NCBI RefSeq assembly: GCF_030296555.1
Contig: NZ_AP027728.1
Location: 1,612,001-1,676,000, forward strand
Direction: 5' to 3'
Origin: Microbacterium suwonense
Lineage (GTDB): Bacteria > Actinomycetota > Actinomycetes > Actinomycetales > Microbacteriaceae
DNA length: 64,000 nt
Shown here: one piece after another, positions 44,703 to 55,755 of the stretch
Numbering within the stretch: the stretch's first letter is position 1
How the letters are laid out: every line of letters starts with the position of its first letter
The notes under the pieces: model-generated
Told to the model about the DNA's origin: nothing
What the model saw: the letters and a program-made list of their open reading frames with translations, nothing else
Database searches by the model: none
Program-made: the position numbers and the translations under genes

Positions 44703-46561
44703 GCGGACGCCCCCGTCCGTCGCGACACCCGGCGCCACGCCCGGGCCACGGGCTCAATGTGCGACCAGGCGCCCTGGGGGCGCAGCACGATGAGCACGAG
44801 AAGGAGCACGCCGTAGAACAACAGCCGCCAATCGGCGAGGCTGCGGAACAGCTCGGGAGCGCCGACGAGGATGATGGCGCCGACCACGACTCCCATTGGT
44901 GCCCGCAGCCCGCCGAGGATCGCGATCGTGACGGCGAGCACTGACAGCGAGACGTCGAACTGCCCGGGCTGGAGGTAGGTTACCTGCGCGGAGTAGAGCG
45001 CACCCGCGAAGCCCGCGATCACCGATCCGATACCGAAAGCAAGCGACTTGTACGCAGCGGGATGCAGCCCGGATGCCGCGGCTGCCACCTCGTCCTCGCG
45101 GACGGCCGCCCACGTGCGCCCCAGATGGGACGCACCCAGGCGAGAGACGAACACGAGAGCAGCGATGAGGATGCCGAACGTCAGCAGGTACATTCCCCAG
45201 GCACTCGTGACCGGTGCGCCGAAGAATGTCGGACGCGGAATCGCGACGATGCCACGGGATCCGTTGGTGAGGTCATGCAGGTTGAGAGCGAGAGCGGCGA
45301 TGAACGCTCCGGTCGCCAGGGTGGCCATCGAGACGTAGTGACCGCGCAACCGCCAGGTGGGAGCGGTGAGGACGACGCTGATGATCGCGGCGAGCAGTCC
45401 CGCCGCGACGAAGCTCGCCCAGAAGTCCCAGCCGGCCTTGGTCACCAGCAGTGCCGAGGTGTACGCGCCGATGGCGAGCGCACCGGCTTGGCCGAGCACG
45501 ATCTGCCCTGCGAACCCGCCGGCGAGCGTGACAGACAGGGCGAACAGCGCGTAGATCCAGACGAGAGCCCCGGCCCGCAGCACGTAGTCACTCACGACAA
45601 GCGGCAGAACAGCGGTGAGGGCGATGAGGCCGATCGCCAGCCAGCGATTCAGCCGCAGAGGGCGGCCGGCACCGAAGAAGGTGCCGGTCATGGGTTCTGC
45701 CGCCAGGGCGGGAACTCTGCCGAGAAAGCCCCCAGGGCGCACCCACAGCACGAGGATCAGGGCGCCGAAGGTGATGAGTCCACGGACCGAGTCACCCCAG
45801 AGGGAGATGCCGAACGCCTCCGCGATGCCGAGGACCAGACCGCCGATGATGGCGCCCGGCAGCGAGCCGAGCCCACCGATCGTGGCGGCGGCGAACGCGG
45901 TGATGCCTGCGGTGAAGCCCATCGATGGCTCGACGTTCGAGAAGTACATCCCGACCAGCACCCCGGCAATGCCGCCCATGCCCGATGCGACGACGAAGGA
46001 GATCGCCTGCACTCGGCCGACCGGAACGCCCATCTGCGCAGCTGCCTCGGGATCCTGTGCCGTCGCGCGGATCGCCCGACCGATGCGGGTGCGAGCCAGC
46101 ACGAGCGCCAGTCCTGTGACGCAGACGACGCTCACCCCGACGATCACGATCGCGATCGTGCCGAAACGAAACCCCCACAGCTCGAAATTGCTGCGTTCGA
46201 GGAGAGCGGGGAAGCGGCGGGTCTCGGCGCCGAAGGCACGCTGCGAGGTGTTGTCGATGATGATCCCGATGGCGAACGTCGCCAGGAGCACCGCGATCCC
46301 CGGTGCCGTGCGCAGTGGGCGGACGGCAACGAGGTAGATGATCAGGCCCAGGATGCTAGTGAACAGCACGACCGCGATCAGCACCGCCCACAGCGGCCAG
46401 CCCAATTGCGCGGCGAGGAACCATCCGAGCATGCCACCCACGGCGAACACTGCACCGTGGGCGAAGTTGACGATGTTCGATACGCCGAACACGAGTGAGA
46501 CGCCGACGGCGAGCAGCGAATAGGTGCTGCCGCTGATGATGCCGGCGAGAAGTGTGTCCAT
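44699..46561 (-). CDS. Fused LivH-LivM type ABC permease
   Basis: A single 620-residue polypeptide containing both membrane subunits of a HAAT importer. The LivH half spans about 1-285 (SGSTYSLLAVGVSLVFGVSNIVNFAHGAVFAVG; AAATIGGLGSLPGAIIGGLVLG). The LivM half spans about 305-610 (YALFALSVTLAGGFAGQIVLGQAGALAIGAYTSALL; RTWAAVREDEVAAAASGLHPAAYKSLAFGIGS; GGLRAPMGVVVGA). The fusion gives a fixed 1:1 stoichiometry. It sits between the binding-protein gene and the ATPase genes of the same operon. Confidence 0.93.
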   Translation of the reverse strand: MDTLLAGIISGSTYSLLAVGVSLVFGVSNIVNFAHGAVFAVGGMLGWFLAAQLGWPLWAVLIAVVLFTSILGLIIYLVAVRPLRTAPGIAVLLATFAIGIIIDNTSQRAFGAETRRFPALLERSNFELWGFRFGTIAIVIVGVSVVCVTGLALVLARTRIGRAIRATAQDPEAAAQMGVPVGRVQAISFVVASGMGGIAGVLVGMYFSNVEPSMGFTAGITAFAAATIGGLGSLPGAIIGGLVLGIAEAFGISLWGDSVRGLITFGALILVLWVRPGGFLGRVPALAAEPMTGTFFGAGRPLRLNRWLAIGLIALTAVLPLVVSDYVLRAGALVWIYALFALSVTLAGGFAGQIVLGQAGALAIGAYTSALLVTKAGWDFWASFVAAGLLAAIISVVLTAPTWRLRGHYVSMATLATGAFIAALALNLHDLTNGSRGIVAIPRPTFFGAPVTSAWGMYLLTFGILIAALVFVSRLGASHLGRTWAAVREDEVAAAASGLHPAAYKSLAFGIGSVIAGFAGALYSAQVTYLQPGQFDVSLSVLAVTIAILGGLRAPMGVVVGAIILVGAPELFRSLADWRLLFYGVLLLVLIVLRPQGAWSHIEPVARAWRRVSRRTGASA

Positions 46562-46624
46562 GACGATCTTTCAGAGAGTGCGACAGTGCCGTGCGAGGAA
46601 GCCCGCACGGCACCTGGAATCCGG

Positions 46625-47782
46625 CTAGTCCCGCAGGACGAAGGCCCCGTCGCGCACGACCAGCGGGTACTGCTGCGCGTCATCGACGCGCCGCTTCTCG
46701 TTGAAGGTCACGGGCCCGTAGAGGATCGTGTCGAAATCAGAACCGGCGGCGAGCGCGTCGCGCACGCTTTCGCGAGTGATGTCGCCGTCTGCGGCTGCGG
46801 CCTCGATGGCCTCCGCAAGGATTGACAGCGCGTCGTACGCCCGGATCGCGAAGTCGCTCGGAACCGCCACGTCATAGGCGTCGGAGAAGTCGGCGATGAA
46901 CTTCTGCACCGTCTTGTCGGGGTTCTCCGGCGTGAAATAGCTGAGCGTCTCGACGCCCTCGGCTGCGTCACCGGCCAGTTCGATGAACTGCTGGTTGTAG
47001 ATAGAGCTGATCCCGACGATCGGCTGCTCGAGCCCGAGCTCGCGCGCCTGGGCGGTGATCAGCGCGCCATCGGCCGCGTAGCCGATGATGACGATGACAT
47101 CGGGTGTGGCCTTGGCTGCGGCGAGCAGCAGCGGACGGAAGTCTTTGCCCTGGGGGTCGTACGCGGTGGTGTACACCTGATCCAGTCCGGCATCCTCCGC
47201 ACCCGTGTTGAAGAATCCGTAGGTGTTCAGACCCCAGTCGGTGTCGTGGTAGAAGACGGCGGCCTCGTCGCCGTGCTCAAGCGCGAACTCAGCCAGGCGG
47301 GGCGCCTCGTACTCTTGCGAGACCCAGGTGGCGAAGATGTAATCGCCCGGGTCGGTGACGTCGGACGCGGACTGCGTGAAGAGGAACTGCAGCAGACCGG
47401 CCTGCTGGTACAGCGGGCTGGAGGCCGCAGCGGCCGGGGTGCCGAAGTCTGCGAAGGTCGCGACGATCGACGAATCGTCGATGAACTTCTGCGCCAGCGA
47501 CGCGGCCTGCGCCGGGTCGGACTGCGAGTCCTCGTACACCAGCTCCACCTGCCGGCCATCGATCCCGCCGGCACGGTTGATTTCAGCGAGCTTGAGCTCG
47601 TAGCCCTGCTTGAAGTACTCACCGTACTGCGCGTTGTCGCCTGTCTCGGGCAGCGGGACGCCGAGGCGGATGACGTCGGAGGACTCCGCCTCGTCCGCAG
47701 CGGAGGGCCCCGAGCATCCTGCCAGGGCCAGGATCAGGGCGGTGGCGCCCGCGAGGGTGGTGATCAGACGGCGTGACGACAT
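46625..47782 (-). CDS. ABC transporter substrate-binding lipoprotein, Leu/Ile/Val-binding type
   Basis: A 385-residue lipoprotein (lipobox LAGCSG) of the type I periplasmic-binding fold used by HAAT importers: VIRLGVPLPETGDNAQYGEYFKQGYELKLAEINRAGGIDGR, VELVYEDSQSDP, then an extended pattern ending VTFNEKRRVDDAQQYPLVVRDG. The ligand is unknown; relatives bind branched-chain amino acids, amides, urea or aromatic acids. ATG 47782 has GGAG six bases upstream; in-frame ATGs at 47794 and 47803 are alternatives. It is the first gene of the importer operon and divergent from the two-flavoprotein operon. Confidence 0.93.
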   Translation of the reverse strand: MSSRRLITTLAGATALILALAGCSGPSAADEAESSDVIRLGVPLPETGDNAQYGEYFKQGYELKLAEINRAGGIDGRQVELVYEDSQSDPAQAASLAQKFIDDSSIVATFADFGTPAAAASSPLYQQAGLLQFLFTQSASDVTDPGDYIFATWVSQEYEAPRLAEFALEHGDEAAVFYHDTDWGLNTYGFFNTGAEDAGLDQVYTTAYDPQGKDFRPLLLAAAKATPDVIVIIGYAADGALITAQARELGLEQPIVGISSIYNQQFIELAGDAAEGVETLSYFTPENPDKTVQKFIADFSDAYDVAVPSDFAIRAYDALSILAEAIEAAAADGDITRESVRDALAAGSDFDTILYGPVTFNEKRRVDDAQQYPLVVRDGAFVLRD

Positions 47783-47975
47783 GGCGGTCTCCATCGGGTG
47801 CATAGGGAATCCGGTCCACGCTGCAGGGACACGTCGAAGAACCGGGCTGTGACTCGATACAACCAAGCACGCCCGCGCATTTCCATTCACGCGAAACACT
47901 CGGTCACAGACGTGCCCAGGAATCGCGACGATTGAGACAATGATCCTCGACGAGCGAGGGCGGAGGACGGATGCC
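47783..47975. promoter_or_regulatory. Divergent promoter region of the importer and flavoprotein operons
   Basis: A 193-base gap between divergent operons whose products seem to serve one pathway. It includes a somewhat AT-richer stretch around 47855-47905. I found no convincing operator palindrome or promoter hexamers. Confidence 0.35.
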
Positions 47976-49793
47976 ATGGCAGCGGGTACCGTCCGGATCG
48001 CCGTCATCGGCAGCAGCGTCCGTGGCACCCTGCTGGTCGAGAGGCTGGTCGCGCGGGCCGCAGCGCGGTCGGGCACGCGGCCGCTGGAGATCGTGGTGTT
48101 CGATCCACATCCCCCGGGATCAGGCCGCATCTGGCGTGACGGCCAGCCACAGACGCTGATCATGAACACCGTCGCAGCTCAGTCGACGGTCTTTCCGGAC
48201 GACTCCGTCGCGATCGACGGGCCGATCACGCCGGGACCGAGCTTGGCCGAGTGGTGCCGGATGGTCGCGCATGACCCCGCGGGTCTTCCGTCCGAGGTCG
48301 CCGCCGAAGCCGAGAAGACCGAGGACTGGTCGAGTCCGAGCCGACTGCTGTACGGCCATTACCTGCGGTGGGCGTTCGCGCGCATCGTCGCCTTCGCGCC
48401 CGCGCACGTCCGGGTGCGCGTGATCGCCGAGCGGGTCGAATCCCTGTGTCCCGACGCTTCCGGCTGGACACTCGCGACGCCGAGCGGCGGCTATCCGGCC
48501 GATGCCGTGCTGCTGGCGGTCGGCTGGCTCGATCGCGACGATGCGATCGCGCATCCACGAGTCGTCGCGGCCGGCAATCCGATCGATCAGGACCTCACCC
48601 GCATCGCGCCGGGCAGCACTGTGGCCGTGCGCGGTCTGGGCATGGGATTCTTCGACGTGGTCAGCATGCTCACCGAGGGTCGTGGGGGCGTTTTCTCCCG
48701 CGATCTCTCACACTATTCGCCGTCCGGTCGCGAGCCTCTGCTGATCGCCGGTTCGCGTCGCGGCATCCCGTATCGTGCGAAGCCGGCGTTCGGAACCCCG
48801 CCGTTCTTCCCCGCGCAGCGAATCCTGCGCGCCGCCCTGCCCAACCTGATCGCACGGCGCCCGGTTGATTTCGCCCGGGACGTCCTGCCGCTCATCGAGC
48901 GCGATGCTCTTCACGACCACTATGCGACACTCGCTCGTGTGCGCCCGGCCGCTGTGCGGGATGCCCCCTCACTGCTCGGCGGGCTCATCGACGGTGCCGC
49001 CGCACCCGGAGAACTGGTTCGCGCGCACGTGCAGAATCCCGACGACCGCCTCTCACTCACCCACACCGCCGATCCCTTCGCGAAGCATACCGGGGTCGAC
49101 GATCCTGACTCCGTCGTGGCCGCGATCGTCCGTGACGATGCGGCAGAGGCTGCACTCGGCTTCGACAGCCCGATGAAGCTCGCCCTGCACTCCTACGCCG
49201 CCGCGCGCGGTGCGCTCATAGACCTGGTGGGTTTCGGCGGACTGACGGCGTCGTCGTTCCCGGACTACCGGCGATTCCTCTCGATCGCGGCATCCTTCGG
49301 CTCCGGTCCGCCGTTGCGGCGCAGCAGACAGCTGCTGGCGCTGCACGAGACGGGGGTGGTGAGGTTCACCGGCCCCGGAATTGCGGTCGATGTCGCAGAT
49401 GCCGGAGTGGAGGTGCGGTCCCCCAGCCTTACCGAACCCGTTCGGGCAGAGCAGCTGATCGACGCATGGCTTCCCGCTCCAACAGTCACGCGCACCGCCG
49501 ACCCACTGCTTCGAGCACTTCTCGTAGCCGGGTACGCCCGCGCTTGGCAGCACGCCGACGGGACCGATTCGGATGCCGTGGAAATCCGTCCGGAGGACGG
49601 CGCACTCATCGGCGCCGACGGCACGGCGGTGCCGGGACTGTACTCGGTCGGTGTGCCTCACGAGGATGCGCGGGTGTTCACTATCATCGCCCCCGTCCCG
49701 GGAACCAACTCATCGGTGCTGCGCGAATGTGATGCGGCCGCCCGCTCAGCGCTCGCGCACGCAGCGCTCGCGCGAACAGGAAGCGGCTCGTGA
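47976..49793 (+). CDS. FAD/NAD(P)-binding protein (large uncharacterised flavoprotein)
   Basis: A protein of about 605 residues with an N-terminal Rossmann-type dinucleotide-binding start (VRIAVIGSSVRGTLLVERL) and GSGRIW...TLIMNTVAAQSTVF. These resemble the FAD_NAD_binding_9 family, which includes HpnW-like and siderophore-hydroxylase-like proteins of unknown activity. Further blocks are YGHYLRWAFARIV, VAVRGLGMGFFDVVSMLTEGRGG and a C-terminal PGLYSVGVPHEDARVFTIIAPVPGTNS. The ATG at 47976 has GGAGG about nine bases upstream; an ATG at 47940 is the alternative. It overlaps the sarcosine oxidase-like gene (GTGA), so the two products are made together. Confidence 0.8.
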   Translation: MAAGTVRIAVIGSSVRGTLLVERLVARAAARSGTRPLEIVVFDPHPPGSGRIWRDGQPQTLIMNTVAAQSTVFPDDSVAIDGPITPGPSLAEWCRMVAHDPAGLPSEVAAEAEKTEDWSSPSRLLYGHYLRWAFARIVAFAPAHVRVRVIAERVESLCPDASGWTLATPSGGYPADAVLLAVGWLDRDDAIAHPRVVAAGNPIDQDLTRIAPGSTVAVRGLGMGFFDVVSMLTEGRGGVFSRDLSHYSPSGREPLLIAGSRRGIPYRAKPAFGTPPFFPAQRILRAALPNLIARRPVDFARDVLPLIERDALHDHYATLARVRPAAVRDAPSLLGGLIDGAAAPGELVRAHVQNPDDRLSLTHTADPFAKHTGVDDPDSVVAAIVRDDAAEAALGFDSPMKLALHSYAAARGALIDLVGFGGLTASSFPDYRRFLSIAASFGSGPPLRRSRQLLALHETGVVRFTGPGIAVDVADAGVEVRSPSLTEPVRAEQLIDAWLPAPTVTRTADPLLRALLVAGYARAWQHADGTDSDAVEIRPEDGALIGADGTAVPGLYSVGVPHEDARVFTIIAPVPGTNSSVLRECDAAARSALAHAALARTGSGS

Positions 49794-50833
49794 CCGACAT
49801 CATTGTGATCGGCGGCGGGGTGATGGGGCTGGCGACGGCCTGGGAGCTCAGCAGACGCGGACACCGCCCAGTGGTTCTCGAGCAGTTCGCGCGGGGGCAC
49901 GGGCAGGGCGCCTCGCATGGCGCGACCCGCAACTTCAACAACGCCTACGTCGAGCCGCATTACCTCGATCTGCTCCTGCGCGCCCGCGACGGCTGGGATG
50001 CGCTGGGCGCCCCTGACGGCGAGCCGCTGCTGCGGATGCACGGGCTCGTCACGCATGGCGAGGTCGACATCGCAGCGGTGCACACCCGGCTCGTCGAGCG
50101 CAGCATCCCCTCCGAGATCCTGGGTGCGGATGAGGCGCGGCGACGCTGGCCGGGCATGCGCTTCGTAACAGACGTGCTGTGGTCGTCCGATGCCGGCGTA
50201 ATCCGGGCATCTGCCGCCCTTCTCGAGTTCGAACGCCGCATCGTGGCAGCCGGCGGCGATGTGCGCTGGGAGACGCCTGCACTGAGTATCCATGAAGACG
50301 ACGCACACGTCGCCGTCACGCTTCCCGACGGTGTTCTGCATGCCGAGACGGTCGTGGTCACGGCCGGGGCGTGGACGTCGAAGCTGCTCGGAACTGGCCT
50401 GCCGAGGCTACGCGTCACCGAGGAGACGCCGGCGCATTTCACGCCGATGTCGAATGTCTCCTGGCCCTCGTTCAATCACTACGTCGACCCCGAGCGCTAT
50501 CCGGCGACCGTGTATGGTATGCCCACACCGGGCGAGGGCGTCAAAGTCGGGTTCCACCGGGTCGGCGACGAGGTAGATCCGGACGACCGTCCGCATCGCA
50601 CCACACACGGCGAGGCCCTGGTGGAATACGTGCGCGAGTGGATGCCCGCACTCGACCCGGCCTCGGCCGTGCATCTGAGCTGCACGTACACGTCGACAGA
50701 TGACAGCACGTTCGTCCTGGAACGGCGTGGGCGAGTGGTGATCGGCGCAGGTTTCTCCGGTCACGGGTTCAAGTTCGCCCCTGGCATCGGTGCCGTGCTC
50801 GCGGACCTGGCGGTTACGCTCAGCAGCAGCTGA
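49790..50833 (+). CDS. Monomeric sarcosine oxidase-like FAD oxidoreductase
   Basis: A 347-residue amine-oxidising flavoprotein of the MSOX/MTOX family, which oxidises N-methyl or secondary amino acids to release an imine and hydrogen peroxide. It has the FAD-binding start DIIVIGGGVMGLATAWELSRRGH, SHGATRNFNNAY, and Cys298 in LSCTYTSTDDSTFVL, matching the cysteine that covalently binds FAD in sarcosine oxidase. The C-terminus GAGFSGHGFKFAPGIG is also characteristic. Start GTG overlaps the upstream stop codon. The peroxide it should make fits the presence of an AhpD-like gene in the facing operon. Confidence 0.9.
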   Translation: MTDIIVIGGGVMGLATAWELSRRGHRPVVLEQFARGHGQGASHGATRNFNNAYVEPHYLDLLLRARDGWDALGAPDGEPLLRMHGLVTHGEVDIAAVHTRLVERSIPSEILGADEARRRWPGMRFVTDVLWSSDAGVIRASAALLEFERRIVAAGGDVRWETPALSIHEDDAHVAVTLPDGVLHAETVVVTAGAWTSKLLGTGLPRLRVTEETPAHFTPMSNVSWPSFNHYVDPERYPATVYGMPTPGEGVKVGFHRVGDEVDPDDRPHRTTHGEALVEYVREWMPALDPASAVHLSCTYTSTDDSTFVLERRGRVVIGAGFSGHGFKFAPGIGAVLADLAVTLSSS

Positions 50834-50846
50834 TGGGCCTGGCCGT

Positions 50847-52334
50847 TCAGTGCGGTTCTGAGGTCCGCGCCAGCAGCTCGGTCAGCAGTGCTTCGGCGAC
50901 CGGATGCGGCAGCAGCTCGATCAGCGCCATCAGCCGGGCCATCGGCTGCTCGCCGGACATCTTCGCCGCACCGGCCATCCGCAGCAGCCGCCATGCGGCC
51001 TCCGGTCCCGGCACCCGCCCGCCCTCGCCGTATCCCAGCGTGCGCATGCCCGCCATCAGCATCCGCGCGTCGGCTCGCGGCCGCCCGCGCACGGAATCGG
51101 ATGCCGAGCGCAGAGCATCCGTGAACTCCGAGATCCTCTGCTCCAGCACGGGGGTGACGGTCAGGTGCGCACTGTGCGGGATGCGCACCCCGTCGCTCTG
51201 CGTCATGCCGGGCTGATGCTGAATCTTCCAGCCGTAGCCGATCAGCGCGTCGGCGAGCCGGTGCGGATCGACCTGCTCCGGCTTCGGAACGGACGGGTCG
51301 GCGATGACGGCGATCGCGGGGCCCGCCGGTTCGCCCATCACGGTGAGCCCACGGATGCCGTCCACCGCCGCCATGAGGGCGAGCGCGACGCGACGGATCG
51401 CCCCGGTCAGCTCGGCGTACCCGCGATCGCCGAGGTGCTGCGTGATGGCCCAGGCCGCGGCGAGGGGAGAGGCGGACCGGGAGCCGAGCAGCGTCGGATT
51501 CACCACCGGATATCCCGACCAGCGGGTGGTCGCGAAGAACTGCGTCCGATGGCGGCGCCGGCCTTCGTGCCCCGAGCCGCCATGCAGCAGCACGGACACG
51601 CCCTTGGGCGCGTAGCCGAACTTGTGCACATCGGCGGAGATGCTCGTCACACCACGCACGCGGAAGTCCCAGTGCGGCAGCTCCGGCCACCACGGCAGCA
51701 CGAAACCGCCGAAGCAGGCGTCGACGTGGCACGAGATGCCGCGCTCCGCTGCTGCCCGGGCCACGGCGGGGATCGGGTCGAGCGCCCCGCTCGGGTACGC
51801 CGGTGCCGAGACGACCACCAGCGCCACATCGTCGCCCATGCGGGCGATCAGGTCCGCAGCGTGCACCGCCCCGTCTGCTCCGCATGGCACCGGATCCCAG
51901 TCCAGGTCGAACAGCAGGGCGGCCTTCTGGAACGCAGCATGCACGGTGGTCGCGGTGAGCAGCCGCGGACGACCACCTTCGGGATGCTCCCTGCGCCACA
52001 GATCGCGCGCGGTCTTCACCGCGAGCAGGCAGCTCTCGGTCCCGCCGCTGGTGACCGATCCCACCACGGAGCGTCCGCCGTGCAGCATCCGTCTGGTGAA
52101 CGCGACCAGGTCGCGTTCCATCGCCGCGATGGAGGGGAAGACTGTGGGATCCAGGCCGTTCAGCGGCCTGGCCAGCCTGGCCGCAGCATCCGCCAGCTCA
52201 TCCAGCTCCTCCCGGCCGGAGTCGTAGACGTAGGAGAGCACGCGTCCGCCGTGGGTCGGCGCATCGCCCGCGCGCAGCCGCCGCAGCCGCTCGAGGATGT
52301 CGCTGGCCCCGCTGGACCCGCTGGACCCGCTCAT
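50847..52334 (-). CDS. PLP-dependent decarboxylase/lyase, sphingosine-1-phosphate lyase-like
   Basis: A 495-residue fold-type I PLP enzyme. The cofactor lysine is Lys238 in SISADVHKFGYAPKGVSVLLH; the phosphate-binding TSGGTES (95-101) and HVDACFGGF (Asp that binds the pyridine nitrogen) are intact. These motifs match the dihydrosphingosine/sphingosine-1-phosphate lyase branch more closely than glutamate decarboxylases. The substrate in this organism is unknown. A low-complexity MSGSSGSSG start is encoded by 9-bp repeats. It lies 13 bases after the transporter gene on the same strand and is probably co-transcribed with it. Confidence 0.88.
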   Translation of the reverse strand: MSGSSGSSGASDILERLRRLRAGDAPTHGGRVLSYVYDSGREELDELADAAARLARPLNGLDPTVFPSIAAMERDLVAFTRRMLHGGRSVVGSVTSGGTESCLLAVKTARDLWRREHPEGGRPRLLTATTVHAAFQKAALLFDLDWDPVPCGADGAVHAADLIARMGDDVALVVVSAPAYPSGALDPIPAVARAAAERGISCHVDACFGGFVLPWWPELPHWDFRVRGVTSISADVHKFGYAPKGVSVLLHGGSGHEGRRRHRTQFFATTRWSGYPVVNPTLLGSRSASPLAAAWAITQHLGDRGYAELTGAIRRVALALMAAVDGIRGLTVMGEPAGPAIAVIADPSVPKPEQVDPHRLADALIGYGWKIQHQPGMTQSDGVRIPHSAHLTVTPVLEQRISEFTDALRSASDSVRGRPRADARMLMAGMRTLGYGEGGRVPGPEAAWRLLRMAGAAKMSGEQPMARLMALIELLPHPVAEALLTELLARTSEPH

Positions 52335-52347
52335 GATGCGGCGCCGA

Positions 52348-53717
52348 TCATGCGGAGGTGCCCACGATATCGGCCTCGCGCAGGCGATACCGCGCAAGCG
52401 TGACCAGGCTCGCCAGCATCAGCGCGGCGGGCAGGATGCTGAACGACACCGCGATGCCGGCCACCGCCGACTCCGGCTGGACGACGGTCTGGCCGGCGGT
52501 GGTCTCCAGGTATCCGGTGACGGCGAGCACGATCGTCAGCACGGTGCCGCCGAGCGCCATGCCGGTGGTCTCCCCGCCGTCCAGACCCCGCCGAAGATGC
52601 CCGAGCGGTTCTGCCCGCCGGCATCCGTTGCCGCGTGCCGTGAGCGGTCGTAGGCGATCACATCCGGCAGCATCGCCATCGGAAGCGTCTGCATGCCCGC
52701 ATAGGCGGCGCCGGCGAGCGCCACCGGCGCGACGATCCACCAGCCCGGCACCCACACCATGGCGACCAGCGCGAGCGTGGCCAGGATGAAGACGATGCTG
52801 GCCATCCGGAAGGCGCGCTCCTTGCCGACCCGATCGGCGATGAGCTTCCACACCGGTGCCATCAGCAGCGCCGGAGCGATGAGCGCCACGAACAGCTGCG
52901 TCACCGCGGTCTCGTCATCGAGCACCCACCGGGCGACGTACTGCGCGGCGGCGAGCATCATGCCCGTGGCCAGGCCCTGCAGCAGGAACGTCGCCAGCAG
53001 TGCGCGGAACGGCTGGCTCTCGCGCAGCACAGTGATGCCGTCGCGATAGTGCTCGGCGATCGAGGCCCCCGGCCGCACAGGCAGCAGCGGACGCTGCGGG
53101 GCAACGCTCGCCGACGTGAGCATCGCTGCCCCCAGCACCACGGCGGCCACGACGGCCATCACCAGGTAGCCCATCAGCGGGTCGTCGGGGAACAGTGCGC
53201 GCAGCTCGGGACCGCCGGCGCCGAACAGCAGGATCGCGACGGTCAGCAGCACCACGCGCCAGCTGAGCAGGCGGGTGCGCTCGCGGTAGTCGTCGGTGAG
53301 CTCGGCGGGCAGAGCGATGTAGGGCACCTGGAAGAGACTGAAGCATGTCGCAGCGAGCATGAACGCCACGAGCACCCACAGCGCGGCCGGCAGCGGGCCG
53401 AGACCGGCCGGGACGGCGAAGGTGAGGACGAACGCGATCGGCAGTCCGATGCCGCCGAGCATCATGGCGCGCCGCCGGGTGCCGGTGTGCGCGAGAGAGC
53501 GGTCGCTGAGGCCGCCGATCACCGGGTCGATCAGCACGTCCCACACTTTCGCCACAGTGACGATCGCCCCGGCTGCGAGCGCCGTGACGCCCAGTGAGTC
53601 GGTGAGGTAGTAGACGAGCACCAGCCCGGGCAGTGTGGCGAAGCCGCCCGTGCCGAGAGATCCGATCGCGTAACGCGTGACCTGCCCGCGGCTGAGCGAA
53701 TTCGTCCGTGAACCCAT
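52348..53717 (-). CDS. MFS transporter, GPH/MelB-like, apparent frameshift
   Basis: A 12-segment carrier of about 456 residues. It starts SRTNSLSRGQVTRYAIGSLGTGGF and has the glycoside-pentoside-hexuronide family pattern: DVLIDPVIGGLSDRS with the downstream RRRAMML, FQVPYIALPAELTDDYRERTRLLSWR, and KERAFRMASI in the second half. The frame ends wrongly after GVWTAG. Adding one base to the C run at 52572-52575 restores GVWTAGETTGMALGGTVLTIVLAVTGY. The substrate is unknown. The downstream PLP lyase gene suggests it carries that enzyme's substrate or product. Confidence 0.87.
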
Positions 53718-53813
53718 GCCGCTCACTTTAGCGTCGGCATCCGTCTCCCGTGGGCGTGCGCTGCTCTGCATGGGCGCTCGTGCGCACCCCCGTGCACCCC
53801 TCACCCTCTTGCT

Positions 53814-53974
53814 TCACGTGTCGCAGATGGCTGCCTCAAGCACCACGGATGCCGCGTGTTGCGCCACCCGAAGCACAGGGGCGCCACACCCCCACCCCCA
53901 CACAGAACCCTCACGTGTCACAGATGGCCGCCTCAAGCACCATGGATGCCGCGTGTTGCGCCACCCGAAGCACA
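53814..53974. repeat. 64-bp intergenic element, tandem pair (locus 1)
   Basis: Two copies (53814-53877 and 53911-53974) differ at three of 64 positions. Each runs from TCACGTGTCRCAGATGG through GGATGCCGCGTGTTGCGCC to ACCCGAAGCACA. They fill most of the 327-base gap between the transporter start and the guaB stop. No gene or clear promoter is otherwise visible in that gap. The same element recurs near 62.9-63.1 kb. Confidence 0.9.
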
Positions 53975-54013
53975 ACAGCCACCCGAAGCACAACAGCCAC
54001 CCGAAGCGCAGCA
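53960..54013. repeat. 18-bp tandem repeat, three copies
   Basis: GCCACCCGAAGCACAACA is repeated at 53960, 53978 and 53996 (the last with two changes). It is an expansion of the end of the 64-bp element and lies directly downstream of the guaB stop codon. Confidence 0.88.
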
Positions 54014-54044
54014 GCCGACGGGCAGCGAGCAGGGGCGCCGCAGC

Positions 54045-55755
<1,711 letters not shown>

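Noticed and set aside
45062-46498. A 478-residue open frame antisense to the fused permease
   Set aside because: Extremely hydrophilic, low-complexity complement of a membrane protein gene; not a real product.
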